From Streptomyces sp. NL15-2K (GTDB lineage: Bacteria > Actinomycetota > Actinomycetes > Streptomycetales > Streptomycetaceae): a stretch of DNA of 64,000 nt. A program made the translations under genes and the position numbers. The notes below the pieces were generated by a model. The model was not told the DNA's origin and ran no database searches. It saw only the letters and a list, made by a program, of their open reading frames with translations. Location: contig NZ_CP130630.1 in the NCBI RefSeq assembly GCF_030551255.1, positions 992,001-1,056,000 on the forward strand, given 5' to 3'. Shown one piece after another: positions 35,576 through 44,500 of this stretch (position 1 is its first letter; every line of letters starts with the position of its first letter).

Positions 35576-36091
35576 ATGGTCGAACCCGATCTGTTCCGTG
35601 CTGCCATGTCTCAGGTTGCGACCCCGGTCGTCGTCGTGACGGCGATCTCGGAGGAGCGGCCGCACGGCACTACCGTCGGCGCGTTCACTTCCCTGTCTCT
35701 TGATCCACCGATGATCTCCGTAGCCCTGGACCGGCAGTCGGAACTGCTGGCCAAACTGCGGGGCGCCGAGCGCTTCGGTATCAACGTGCTGGCCAGTGAC
35801 CAACAAGTGCTCGCGGCCAACTTCAGCAAGAAGAGTCCCGACAAGTTCGCGTCCGTGGATTGGCGTCCCGACGCGGGACTACCGCGGCTGCCCGGCGCCG
35901 CCGTCTGGCTGGTATGCCGGACAAGCGAGCTTCTCGATGGTGGCGACCACGTGGTCGTGCTGGGAACAGTCGAACACGCCGAGCTCGACCAGCGCTCACC
36001 TCTGGTCTACCACGACCACACCTTCTCGACCGTCGGGGCCATCGCGGATGACGTCGTCGTCAGCAGCGCTCGCAGAGTGGCCGAAGCCTGA
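35576..36091 (+). CDS. Flavin reductase family protein (HpaC-like)
   Basis: A 171-residue FMN/FAD-binding split-barrel protein that reduces free flavin with NAD(P)H for a partner monooxygenase. The family pattern is clear: MSQVATPVVVVTA, GTTVGAFTSLSLDPPMISVAL and GINVLASDQQ. CAAGGAGG precedes the ATG. It diverges from the GntR regulator and is followed by a riboflavin-biosynthesis gene remnant. No partner oxygenase is seen next to it; it may have been lost with the surrounding deletions. Confidence 0.92.
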   Translation: MVEPDLFRAAMSQVATPVVVVTAISEERPHGTTVGAFTSLSLDPPMISVALDRQSELLAKLRGAERFGINVLASDQQVLAANFSKKSPDKFASVDWRPDAGLPRLPGAAVWLVCRTSELLDGGDHVVVLGTVEHAELDQRSPLVYHDHTFSTVGAIADDVVVSSARRVAEA

Positions 36092-36094
36092 TCG

Positions 36095-36560
36095 CTGCGG
36101 GAGCGGCCGGACATCCCGTCGTGGTCGTGGACGACAGCCGTGCCCAGGGCAGCGTGACCTTCGCCGCGGCCCTTGCTACACCGCTCCTTGTCTCGTTCAC
36201 AGCAGCCCTGGACAGCCGAGGCAGCGGTGGATCCCGCGCGCCAAGCGGGGCTCCCGGCGGTGGGCGCCTTCTGCGAACTCGTGCCGGAGGATGGAGCCGT
36301 CGAATCGGCCCGCGACAGAGAACTTGCCGGCTTCACCACCAAGCGTGAACTCGCCCTCGCCTCGATCGCCGACCTGGGCACCTACCGGCGCGGCCTCCAC
36401 GAGCCGCAGGTCCGGCGTTCCACTGTTACCCGATACCCACCGAACACGGGACGGGGCGGGTCATCGGCTACGAGAGCACGCACACCGAGGACGCGCACAT
36501 GTGCGCGGTCTCGGGAGAAGCGGCCGGCCGACATGACGTCACGGCGACCGTTGTCCAAAG
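36095..36560 (+). pseudogene. Decayed ribBA (DHBP synthase / GTP cyclohydrolase II) remnant
   Basis: Three pieces in different frames recall the bifunctional riboflavin enzyme. IAAGAAGHPVVVVDDSRAQG near 36098-36157 matches the N-terminus of DHBP synthase. AEAAVDPARQAGLPAV to ASIADLGTYRRG (about 36214-36390) matches its C-terminus, with the middle deleted. GRVIGYESTHTEDAH near 36453-36500 matches the start of GTP cyclohydrolase II. No piece is functional. It directly follows the flavin reductase, so the original cluster probably made extra flavin. Confidence 0.7.
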
Positions 36561-36747
36561 CGGACGACTGGTCGGGGAGTGACGGGTGTGGCTGTACACC
36601 TGCTGCACGCTGCCGTCTGCGGAGGCGTTGGCCGTTGCCACTCGCCGAATGCGACACCGGAAGGCGTCCCCTTCTCTGCGTCGCGCCCCGGAATCCGACC
36701 TCCGTCGTGGCGCTCGGCTCCTCGTACTCGCCCATGCCGTTCACCCA

Positions 36748-36791
36748 TGAGCTGTTCGGACAGGAAAACGTGAGCTGTCCGGACAGGAAAA
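36748..36791. repeat. Tandem 21-bp repeats with palindromic core
   Basis: Two near-identical 21-bp copies, starting at 36748 and 36771, differ by one base. Each carries the core CTGTCCGGACAG (perfect palindrome in the second copy, one mismatch in the first). No promoter or gene start lies next to them; they are 5' of the terminator of the old yellow enzyme gene. Confidence 0.75.
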
Positions 36792-36798
36792 GATGCGC

Positions 36799-36852
36799 GC
36801 CTGCACGTGTGCCCCCGGCCGGATCCACCGGGCCGGGGGCACACGTGCAGGC
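36799..36852 (-). terminator. Strong terminator of the old yellow enzyme gene
   Basis: A perfect 22-bp stem with a 10-base loop starts 15 bases after the stop codon and, on the minus strand, is followed by TCTTTTCC. Stem and U-rich tail fit a rho-independent terminator. Confidence 0.88.
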
Positions 36853-36866
36853 CTGACGGCCGAAGG

Positions 36867-37940
36867 TCAGTCGTGGGTCGGGTAGTCGGTGTAACCGGTG
36901 TGGTCACCGCCGTAGAAGGTGGCGGGGTCCGGGGAGTTGAAGGGACCGCCGGCGGCCAGCCGCTTGGGCAGGTCGGGGTTGGCCAGGAACAGGGCGCCGT
37001 AGGCGATCAGGTCGGCGGTGCCGTCCTCGATCAGCTGCAGCTCCTCCGGGCCCGTGGGCCGCGGGGCGGTGAAGGGGTTGAGGATGTAGGTGCCCGGGAA
37101 CTGCTTGCGCAGGCGGAGGGTCAGGTCACGGATCTCGGGGGCCTCCATCTGGTGCAGGTAGGCCAGGCCGAGCGGGGCCAGGGCGTCGACCAGCGCGGTG
37201 TAGGTCGCCTCCACGTCGACCCGGTCGGACTCGTCGATGTCGTTGAAGGGGTTTCCGGGGGAGATGCGGAAGCCGACCTTGTCCGCGCCGATGGCCTCGG
37301 CGACAGCCTTGGCGGTCTCGACGGCGAAGCGGATGCGGGCCTGCGGCGAACCGCCCCAGCCGTCGGTGCGCTGGTTGGAGTTCGGGGCGAGGAACTGGTG
37401 GATGAGGTAGCCGTTGGCGCCGTGCAGCTCCACGCCGTCGAAGCCGGCCTCGATCGCGTTGCGCGCGGAGGAGGCATAGTCGGCGATCGTCTCGAGGATC
37501 TCGGCCTCGGTGAGTTCCTTCGGCTCCACGAAGTCCTGCGGGCCGCTCTGCGTGTAGACCTGGCCCTTGGCTGTGACGGCGGACGGGCCGACCGGCTGAA
37601 GACCCATCAGGCTCGGGTGGCCGACCCGGCCGGTGTGCATCAGCTGCAGGTAGATCACACCGCCCTCGGCGTGCACGGCCTCAGTCACCTTGCGCCACGC
37701 CGCGACCTGCTCGGTCGAGTGAATGCCCGGCGTGGCGGGGTAGCCCTGGCCGACCACCGACGGCTGGGTGCCCTCCGTGACGATCAGACCGGCACTCGCC
37801 CGCTGCGCGTAGTAGGTGGCCGTTAGATCGGTCACGCACTGCCCATCATCGTATGCGCGGCTGCGGGTCATCGGAGCCATCACGATGCGATTGGCCAGCT
37901 GCTTGCCACTGAGGTCGTAGGACTGGAATGCCGTCGACAT
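36867..37940 (-). CDS. Old yellow enzyme family alkene reductase (NemA-like)
   Basis: A 357-residue FMN-dependent TIM-barrel oxidoreductase that reduces activated C=C bonds (enones, nitro-esters, quinones) with NAD(P)H. The FMN segment NRIVMAPMTRSRA, the substrate-binding pair in VELHGANGYLIHQFLAP and the YGALFLANPDLP loop are intact. AAGGAAAG precedes the ATG at 37940; an in-frame start 48 bases upstream adds unrelated residues. It diverges from a MarR gene with a shared inverted motif between them, the classic NemR/MarR-type arrangement for electrophile-induced reductases. Confidence 0.95.
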   Translation of the reverse strand: MSTAFQSYDLSGKQLANRIVMAPMTRSRAYDDGQCVTDLTATYYAQRASAGLIVTEGTQPSVVGQGYPATPGIHSTEQVAAWRKVTEAVHAEGGVIYLQLMHTGRVGHPSLMGLQPVGPSAVTAKGQVYTQSGPQDFVEPKELTEAEILETIADYASSARNAIEAGFDGVELHGANGYLIHQFLAPNSNQRTDGWGGSPQARIRFAVETAKAVAEAIGADKVGFRISPGNPFNDIDESDRVDVEATYTALVDALAPLGLAYLHQMEAPEIRDLTLRLRKQFPGTYILNPFTAPRPTGPEELQLIEDGTADLIAYGALFLANPDLPKRLAAGGPFNSPDPATFYGGDHTGYTDYPTHD

Positions 37941-38020
37941 AACTACTTTCCTTGTCTCACAGGCGGGCCGCCGTGTCCCGCAGCCCATGACGTACCAGCG
38001 CTGATCGCGCGATTTACTGT

Positions 38021-38152
38021 CTGAACAAGTAAACAGTACAGAGCCATCCCCTCACACCCGTGATCCACGTCACCTAGACCGGTTTTGGGGGTCCAAAGGA
38101 GTCTCGTCACAGCTGTTGAGACCCAGCAGGGCAGTAGCGTCTACTTGTTCAG
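38021..38152. promoter_or_regulatory. Paired MarR sites between old yellow enzyme and MarR genes
   Basis: The 11-mer TACTTGTTCAG occurs at 38142-38152 and, inverted, at 38021-38031. Each copy is embedded in its own dyad: ACTTG-N6-CAAGT at 38143-38158, and ACTGT-N12-ACAGT around 38016-38037. One copy lies near each divergent start, suggesting MarR represses both genes. Confidence 0.65.
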
Positions 38153-38182
38153 GCAAGTTCAGAACCACCCAGCGAGGAAGAA

Positions 38183-38710
38183 ATGACCCAGCCGGACAGA
38201 GCGGACGCAAGTCGCTCGACGAAAGCCCGGACGACGGCGTCGGCGGAAGGCCCCTTGCCGCTGCCACCGTCCGTCGCGGCCGGTCCCCTCAGTCACGCGA
38301 TCCTCCGCGTGGCCCGCGTGCACCGCATGCTCGCCGGGCAACTACTGCGCCGCGTCGGCCTCCACCCCGGCCAGGAACTGGTCATGATGCAGCTGTGGGA
38401 CCGCGGCCCCCAGCGCCAGACCGACCTCGTCCGCCTGCTCGACTCCGACGCCGCCACCATGACCCGCACCGTTCAACGCCTGGAGAACGCGGGCTTCGTA
38501 CGTCGCCGCCCCTCCCCCAGCGACAAGCGGGCCACCATCGTGGAACCCACGGCCGCCAGCAACGCCCTGCGGCAAGAGGTGGAGCGCGCCTGGCTCGATC
38601 TCGAGGCCAGCACCGTCAACGACCTGACCCCCAAGGAGCAGGCCGAGGTTCTTGAGGTCCTGGGCCGGATCGAGGGCAGCCTCACACGGGCCGCGGCACA
38701 ACTCGACTAG
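38183..38710 (+). CDS. MarR-family regulator adjacent to old yellow enzyme
   Basis: A 175-residue winged-helix repressor: QTDLVRLLDSDAATMTRTVQ (recognition region) and the wing RRRPSPSDKRAT. The N-terminal 30 residues are low-complexity. GAGGAAG precedes the ATG. Its TAG stop is formed by the left end of a 200-bp MITE-like element, so the native C-terminus may have been changed. Probable repressor of the divergent alkene reductase, released by electrophiles (inference). Confidence 0.9.
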   Translation: MTQPDRADASRSTKARTTASAEGPLPLPPSVAAGPLSHAILRVARVHRMLAGQLLRRVGLHPGQELVMMQLWDRGPQRQTDLVRLLDSDAATMTRTVQRLENAGFVRRRPSPSDKRATIVEPTAASNALRQEVERAWLDLEASTVNDLTPKEQAEVLEVLGRIEGSLTRAAAQLD

Positions 38711-38907
38711 TGCCGCGACAGGCAACGTTCGCCCTTCAAGGAGCGGCGTCCGGTGCGTGCTCTCGGCGTGCCGGCCGAAAGCCCTCCTACTGGACGTACT
38801 TGGGCTTCCGGCCGGTGCGGCGAGTGGGGGCACCTCCCACGCCTTTAGGGCAGTGGGGGAGCGTGCCGGACGTCGCGACGGGGCGAACGTTGCCTGTCGC
38901 GGCACTA
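38708..38907. mobile_element. 200-bp MITE-like element with TA duplication
   Basis: Perfect 27-bp inverted ends (38708-38734 and 38881-38907) begin TAGTGCCGCGACAGGCAA. The outermost TA on both sides looks like the target duplication of an IS630/Tc1-mariner-type transposon. The interior is short, contains further complementary stretches (CGTCCGG/CCGGACG) and no transposase. It is inserted at the end of the MarR gene. Sequences of this kind are known from streptomycete genomes (from memory, not checked). Confidence 0.88.
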
Positions 38908-39096
38908 GGTACCGCACGACGGATCCGGAGCCGCCATGCGATCGGGGATCAGCCGTCCGCCGCGGCCTGGCTCCCGGACGTCGGGCGCTGCCGGTAGGAC
39001 GAGGGCCAGGCCCTCCTGTCTGGAGGGGCCCCTGGCTTCGAGGCCCAGGACAATCTCAGGACGCCTTTGCTGCCAGGTAGCACTGCGATCGACCGA

Positions 39097-39564
39097 TCAG
39101 GCGGGGTCCTCCTCCAGCTTCGCCACCACTCGGTCGGAGATGTCGGCCAGCGTCCGCAGCTCCGCCGGGGTGACATGGTCCAGGAACAGCCCTCGTACCG
39201 CTTCCACATGCAGTGGAGCCGCCCTCTCGATCGCCGCCCGCCCGGCGTCCGTGATCACCACGAACGCTCCCCGCGCGTCCTCGGGGCACCCCTCGCGGAT
39301 CACCAGCCCTCGTCCGGCCATCCGCGCGATGTGGTGGGACATCCGGCTCTTCTCCCACTCGAGCGCCCGGGCCAGATCCTGGTAACGCTGCCGGCCGTCC
39401 GGCACGTCCGTCAGATTGACCAGCACGCCGAAATCCGCGGACGAGAGCTTCGACTGACTCTGCAACATGCGTGACAGACGGCCCCCCAGCCGCTCATGCA
39501 ACCGAACAAAGCTCCGCCAGGCGTGCTGCTCCTCCGCCGTCAACCACCGCACGTCTTCATCCAT
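39097..39564 (-). CDS. MarR-family transcriptional regulator
   Basis: A 155-residue winged-helix protein. The pattern RYQDLARALEWEKSRMSHHI is the recognition region and GLVIREGCPEDARGAFV the wing; the C-terminal helix is HVTPAELRTLADISDRVVAK. The sequence upstream of its start holds TTGATGAGTCAC, only a weak relative of the motif found near other loci. Its neighbours are a malic-enzyme remnant and unannotated sequence, so its target is unclear. Confidence 0.9.
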   Translation of the reverse strand: MDEDVRWLTAEEQHAWRSFVRLHERLGGRLSRMLQSQSKLSSADFGVLVNLTDVPDGRQRYQDLARALEWEKSRMSHHIARMAGRGLVIREGCPEDARGAFVVITDAGRAAIERAAPLHVEAVRGLFLDHVTPAELRTLADISDRVVAKLEEDPA

Positions 39565-39645
39565 ACAAGCGAGTGTAGAGGAGTTGATGAGTCACCCAGT
39601 CCTACGAAGCCAACCCATCGGCCATGGCATCTCCCGCGGTCAGGC

Positions 39646-40180
39646 CTACCGCGGCGTCCACTGCGTCGCCGAGACCGCGGCGCGCAGCTCGGCCTCCGTG
39701 GCCTCGGGTGCGACGCCGACCTCCACCGCGGCCTTGGCCACGGCCAGCGCGATCTCGCGGGCCGCGTCCCTCATGCCCACCAGCGATGGCAGCAGCGGGG
39801 TCGCCTCGTCCGCGCCCGCCCGCACCGCGCACTCCCCCACGGCCGGCGCCGCGGCCGGCATCATGCGGTCGGTCACCTGGGAGGCCCGGCAGACTCCACG
39901 GCCAGCCCGACGGCCGGGAAGACGTAGAACATTGTTGGCCCGCGCCACCGGCACCTCGCGCCCGTCCAGCTTTCAGCGGCGGGAATGGGGAACCGGCGGC
40001 GATCAGCGCCCTGCCGTCGGTCCAGGGCGAGGTCGGCGAGGTCGGCCTCGGCGCGCGAGGTGGGGTGGGGCAGCGGAAGGATCACCGGCCGGTCGCAAGC
40101 CGTCGATGTCGACGAACCAGAAGCAGAAGCGGTGCAGCTCCCAGCCCGGGACCGGCCACTCGCAGGCGACGGAACAGCTC
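39646..40180 (-). pseudogene. C-terminal remnant of NAD-type malic enzyme
   Basis: Pieces in several minus-strand frames align in order with the C-terminal half of malic enzyme: RFCFWFVDIDGL, then VILPLPHPTSRAEADLADL, then LDGREVPVARANNV overlapping MFYVFPAVGLAVES, then ASQVTDRMMPAAAPAVGECA. At least two frameshifts separate them, and the catalytic N-terminal half is absent. The remainder of 39565-40366 shows no other gene. Confidence 0.75.
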
Positions 40181-40255
40181 CATCGTGCGCGCGGCATGTG
40201 CGCGGCTCTCCGAGTCATGGTGGCGCCGCCTTCCACTCTGCGCTTGGCCGCAGAG

Positions 40256-40307
40256 TGAACACTCATGTTCAATTCAAGTCAACAGTGTTAATTGAAAATC
40301 ACTCAAT
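40256..40307. promoter_or_regulatory. Candidate operators before the TetR gene
   Basis: An AT-rich stretch, unusual for this window, holds two dyads: TGAAC-N6-GTTCA at 40256-40271 and ATTGA-N7-TCAAT at 40291-40307. They lie 60-110 bases upstream of the TetR start and could be its autoregulatory sites. Confidence 0.45.
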
Positions 40308-40366
40308 ATCAATAGAGAGCACGCGCGTGCGATCCACGCACTGCCACGACAGGGAGGCCACGACCT

Positions 40367-40975
40367 GTGAGCGCGACCGAGAAGAGGATCACGGCAGCGG
40401 CCATCCGGTTGTTCGCCGAGCGGGACAAGCCCGACCTCACGATGAGCGAGCTGGCATCCGAGGCACAGGTCGCGCGCGGCACGCTCTACCAGAAGGTCGA
40501 CTCGATCGAGCAACTGTTCACGACCGTGATCGAGAACATGGCCCGTGAGCTGCACTCCAAGGTCGGCGCGGTCGTCGCCGGCACCGCGAACACCGACCCG
40601 GCGGCCCGACTCGCCACCGGGTTGCGGCTGTTCGTCCGGCTCTCCCACGAGGATCCGGCGATCGGCAGGTTCCTGGTCCGCTACGCCCTCACCGACGAAC
40701 ATCTGCGGACGCTGCTGAGCGGCCCGCCCATGAAGGACCTCGCCGAGGGCATCGCCTCGGGGCGCTACAACATCACGGAGACGAAGGTACTGAGTGTGGC
40801 CGGCTTCATCAGCGGTACGACGGTCAGCGCGATGTGGATGGTCCTCGACGGCCACCAGGGCTGGCGTGAAGCCGGCAGTACGGCCGCCGAGTTGGTCCTG
40901 CGAGCCCTCGGCATCGCGCCGGACGAGGCGCAGCGCCTCGCCGCCATGGATCTTCCCGCTCCGCCGGAAGGCTGA
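40367..40975 (+). CDS. TetR/AcrR-family transcriptional regulator
   Basis: A 202-residue repressor with HTH residues MSELASEAQVARGTLYQKVD and a helical effector domain. GGGAGG precedes the GTG. It is followed by a damaged FAH hydrolase, acyl-CoA synthetase and other fatty/aromatic-acid genes on the same strand, probably its former regulon. Most of that regulon is now broken. Confidence 0.9.
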   Translation: MSATEKRITAAAIRLFAERDKPDLTMSELASEAQVARGTLYQKVDSIEQLFTTVIENMARELHSKVGAVVAGTANTDPAARLATGLRLFVRLSHEDPAIGRFLVRYALTDEHLRTLLSGPPMKDLAEGIASGRYNITETKVLSVAGFISGTTVSAMWMVLDGHQGWREAGSTAAELVLRALGIAPDEAQRLAAMDLPAPPEG

Positions 40976-41100
40976 GCCACCCCCGACAGAAATGGCTTGG
41001 CACCACCTGCGCCACACCCCCGACGTGTCGGTCGGCAAGCTCAGTCGATGGCACGCCCGATCTCCGCATCCCGTACCCGATGAACTGAGAGTGGGAAGAC

Positions 41101-41706
41101 ATGGCAACCACCGTGGTGCGCTACGCCGCCGACGGCCCAGCACGCTGGGGCGTCCTCCGGGGCGACAAGATCACCCCGGTTCCCGGTGGGTTCGGGACGA
41201 CGGGCGAGCTCGTCGAGCGCACGACCACCGGCGAACTGGCCGCGTTGGGCGGCGAGATGGTGGACGTCAACGACCTCCAGCTGCTGTCGCCGGTGACCCG
41301 CGACCAGCGGTTCGTCTGCCAGGGCGCCAACTATCGGCAGTACACGGTCGAGTCGGGCATGAATCCCGACGACAAGACCTTCAACATGATCTTCACCGAG
41401 GCCAACCTGGTGTTCAAGCCGGCCGAGACGCTCCCCGAGCTCTCCGCAGTGCGGGACTTCGCCGCGGGCGATCCGCTGGCGACCGGCACCCCGGCCGGGT
41501 GCGCGCTGAAGGTCCCGAGTCCCGCCGTAGTCAAGTTGCTCGGCCTGCTGCTGGCGGCAAAACGATGGCAGCCGTTCGGAAAATCGCAGGCCGGTCGACC
41601 GTATCTGCAACCCGGCGGCGTCGTCGAGGCGAGCATCGCCGGCCAGGACGGCCGCATCGACCTCGGCGTGCGGCGCAACCGCGTCGTCGACGGAGGGCGG
41701 TCATGA
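41101..41706 (+). pseudogene. FAH-family hydrolase with its metal-binding core deleted
   Basis: The open frame of 201 residues has the family N-terminus (VCQGANYRQYTVESGMNPDD) and C-terminus (GDPLATGTPAGCALKVP), but at about residue 112 it jumps from FTEANLVFKPAETL to the late region. About 100 residues are missing, including the ExE metal site. The frame is kept, so a protein could be made but not an active enzyme. It overlaps the acyl-CoA synthetase start by ATGA. Confidence 0.82.
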
Positions 41707-43618
41707 GCGCGCGACCGCAGGGCGTGGCGACCTTGGCCGACGTGGAGGCCATCGAGGCGCGGGGCTGGCCGCAGGACGTGCCGGCCAGCGCGTACGAGGC
41801 GATCCGGCGCACCGCCGACCGGACCCCCTCGGCGCCCGCCCTCAGTTTCTTCCTCACCGCCGACCGGCACCGGACGCCCGAGACCTGGACGTATCAACAA
41901 TTGCTCGGTGAGATCACCCGCGCCGCCAACGCCTTCCACTCCCTCGGCGCCGACGAAGACACCGTCATCGCCTACATCCTGCCCAACCTTCCCGAGACGC
42001 ACTTCGTCATCTGGGGCGGGCAGGCGGCCGGCATCGTGTTCTCCCTCAACCCGCTCCTGGAGCCCGAGGCCATCGCCGACCTGCTCCGGGCGGCGGGCGC
42101 CGCGATCGTGGTCACGCTCGCGCCGTTCCCGGGAACCGACACCTGGGAGAAGGTCGCCCGGGCCGTCGAGAGCGTCGACTCCGTGCGGCATGTCGTCCTG
42201 GTCGACCTGGCCGAGCGCGCACCCGGAGCGAAGTCGGCGCCGCCGGGGGGCGCCCGACAGCTGCCTTCCGGTATCGCCGTGCACGACTTCACAGCCCTGC
42301 GGGCGGGGCAACCGGAGGATCACCTGGTCAGCGGCCGGATCATCGCCCCGGACGACTTCTCGTCGTACTTCGGCACGGGTGGAACCACCGGCCTGCCCAA
42401 GATCGCGATGCGCACCCACGGCAACGAGGTCTCCGACGCCCTCAGCACGTCATACCTGCTCTCCGGCCTCGTCGGCGAAGGCAAGAAATCTTCTGCGGCC
42501 TGCCGATGTTCCATGTCAACGCCGTCCTCATGACGGGTCTCGTCCCCTTCTCGCAGGGCGCGCACGTCGTCCTCGGAACGCCACAGGGCTACCGGGCCGA
42601 CGGGCTCCTCGCGGCCTTCTGGGACATCGTCCAGCACCACCGCATCCACTTCTTCTCCGGCGTCCCGACCATCTATGCCGCCCTGTTGGAGCACACCACG
42701 GACGGGTACGACCTCGGCTCGCTGGAGTACGGCATCTGCGGAGCGGCCCCGCTTCCCGTGGAGTTGATGAACCGGTTCGAGAGCTCCACGGGCGTGAAGA
42801 TCCTCGAGGGTTACGGACTGACCGAGGGGACGTGTGTGTCCTCGGTCAACCCCCCGCTCGGGGAACGGCGGACGGGCTCGATCGGTCTGCGGATCCCGTT
42901 CCAGAGGATGAAGGCCGTCGTGCTCGACGACGCCGGTGCGTACGTGCGCGACTGCGCGGCCGAGGAGACCGGGGCGCTGGTGATCAACGGGCCCAACGTG
43001 TTCGCCGGGTACCGCGTGGCCGCGCAGAACGCGAACCTGTGGGTCGACACGGGCGACGGTGAGCGGTGGCTCAACACGGGCGACCTCGGACGCCAGGACG
43101 CTGACGGCTACTTCTGGCTGACCGGGCGTAAGAAGGAACTCATCATCCGCGGCGGACACAACATCGACCCCTCGGTGATCGAGACACCGCTCTACGCCCA
43201 CCCGGACGTGCAGTACGCGGCGGCCGTCGGCCGGCCGGATCCGCGGGTGGGCGAACTGCCGGTGGTCTACGTCCAGCTCAAGGACGGCGCCACCGCGGAG
43301 GAGAAGGACCTGCTCGCCTATCTGGACGAGCGCATCGCGGAGCGCGCCGCCCGGCCCAAGGCGCTGCACATCATCGACAGCATGCCGATGACCGCGGTCG
43401 GCAAGCTGTTCAAGCCCGCCCTCGGCCGCCGCGAGACCGAGGAGGCCCTCACCGCCGCACTGCGCGACGCCGGGTTCGCGGATGCCGCCGTACGCAGGCA
43501 CCCGGATCCGGACCTGCCGCAGAACGTGATCGCCACCCTGCCCGCCGGTGCGGACGTCGACGCCGCGGCCAAGGTGCTCGGGGCCTTCGCCTTCCCGTTC
43601 ACCATCACGACCGACTGA
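41703..43618 (+). pseudogene. Acyl-CoA synthetase (AMP-binding) split by a frameshift
   Basis: An acid-CoA ligase of about 640 residues. The N-terminal frame carries the AMP-binding motif YFGTGGTTGLPKIAMRTHG and then fails at AAGAAATC near 42486; the second frame continues with LPMFHVNAVL, GYGLTEGT, TGDLGRQDADGYFW and GRKKELIIRGGHNIDP. Restoring one base rejoins the family sequence exactly (GKKIFCGLPMFHVN). Both halves are otherwise well conserved, so the break is recent or a sequencing error. A -1 slip on the A-run is possible but not a classical slippery site. Confidence 0.87.
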
Positions 43619-43647
43619 CCAGCACACGATGGGAGCCCCGGCACATC

Positions 43648-44181
43648 ATGGGCGATCACCGCCGCATCGTCGGCCCGATGCCCGTCGAAGGCAACACCCA
43701 GGTCTACGGCCTACTCCGCGGCGGCGCCGCCGCGGTCCTCGCCGAATCCCTCGGCTCCTGCGGGGCCGTACTCCAGGCCGGCCCCGGCAGATTCGCCGTC
43801 GGCATCGATCTCAACGTCACCCACCTCACCACCTTCTCGATGAGCGTCGCGGCGTCGTGCATCTTTCCCGTGCTGATCTACTCCTTCTTCTGGCACAGGT
43901 TCAACCGCACCGGCCTGCTGTGGTCGGTCTACGGCGGACTGGTGCTCAGCGTGGCCCTGACGATCCTCTCGCCCACCGTCTCGGGCAGTGAGTTCGCACT
44001 GTGGCCGGACGCGAGCTTCGATCTGTATCCGTTCCAGACCCCCGGTCTGGTCTCGGTGCCCGTGGCGTTCCTCCTCGGCTGGCTCGGCAGTATCGCCTCG
44101 CCGGAGCGCTCGCCGTCCGATTTCCGGCAGGTCGAGCACCAGCTTCTGACAGGCCGGGAAGTCGGGCCGAAGGCCCGCTGA
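43648..44181 (+). pseudogene. Chimera of hotdog thioesterase start and cation/acetate symporter end
   Basis: One open frame of 177 residues joins two unrelated families. Residues 1 to about 57 (MPVEGNTQVYGLLRGGAAAV) match PaaI-type hotdog thioesterases, ending at DLNVTH. From about residue 60 the sequence is the C-terminal end of an ActP-like sodium:solute symporter, with helices SCIFPVLIYSFFWHRFNRTG, LLWSVYGGLVLSVALTILSP and VSVPVAFLLGWLGSI. An in-frame deletion must have fused them. Neither part should work alone. A strong terminator follows. Confidence 0.78.
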
Positions 44182-44182
44182 C

Positions 44183-44228
44183 CGCCGAAGGGGACGCCGT
44201 TTTCCGCCGGACGGCGTCCCCTTCGGCG
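44183..44228. terminator. Bidirectional terminator hairpin
   Basis: An 18-bp perfect stem (CGCCGAAGGGGACGCCGT and its complement) with a 10-base loop lies between two converging remnants. It probably ends transcription from both sides. Confidence 0.8.
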
Positions 44229-44235
44229 TTGTCGG

Positions 44236-44500
44236 TCAGTCCGCTGTGAACTCCGGGGTGCGCTTGTCGACGAAGGCCTTGACGCCTTCGCGGAAGTCGG
44301 CGGTACCGAACATCGGCTGGTAGCCGCGTCGTTCGAGACGCAGCCCCGCGTCCAGCGGGCGTCGAGTCTCTGCCGTACGACCTCCTTGATCTACCGGACC
44401 GCCAGCGGCGCCCTGCCGGCCACCACTTCGGCCAGCTCCAATGCCCGCGGCAGCGCCGCGATTCGACGCCGCCGTAGAAGTGCTCACCGAGCACATCGAG
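44236..44500 (-). pseudogene. C-terminal remnant of enoyl-CoA hydratase
   Basis: The last residues LERRGYQPMFGTADFREGVK and VDKRTPEFTAD* are the end of a crotonase-family enoyl-CoA hydratase. Upstream, AALPRALELAEVVAGRAPLA is in another frame and runs into a TAG, so the sequence has a nonsense codon and a shift. The catalytic N-terminal two thirds are missing. Nothing recognisable lies in 44501-44722. Confidence 0.75.

Noticed and set aside
38908..39096. Possible gene between the MITE and the MarR gene
   Set aside because: Short frames on both strands, no start with ribosome site and no recognisable family.
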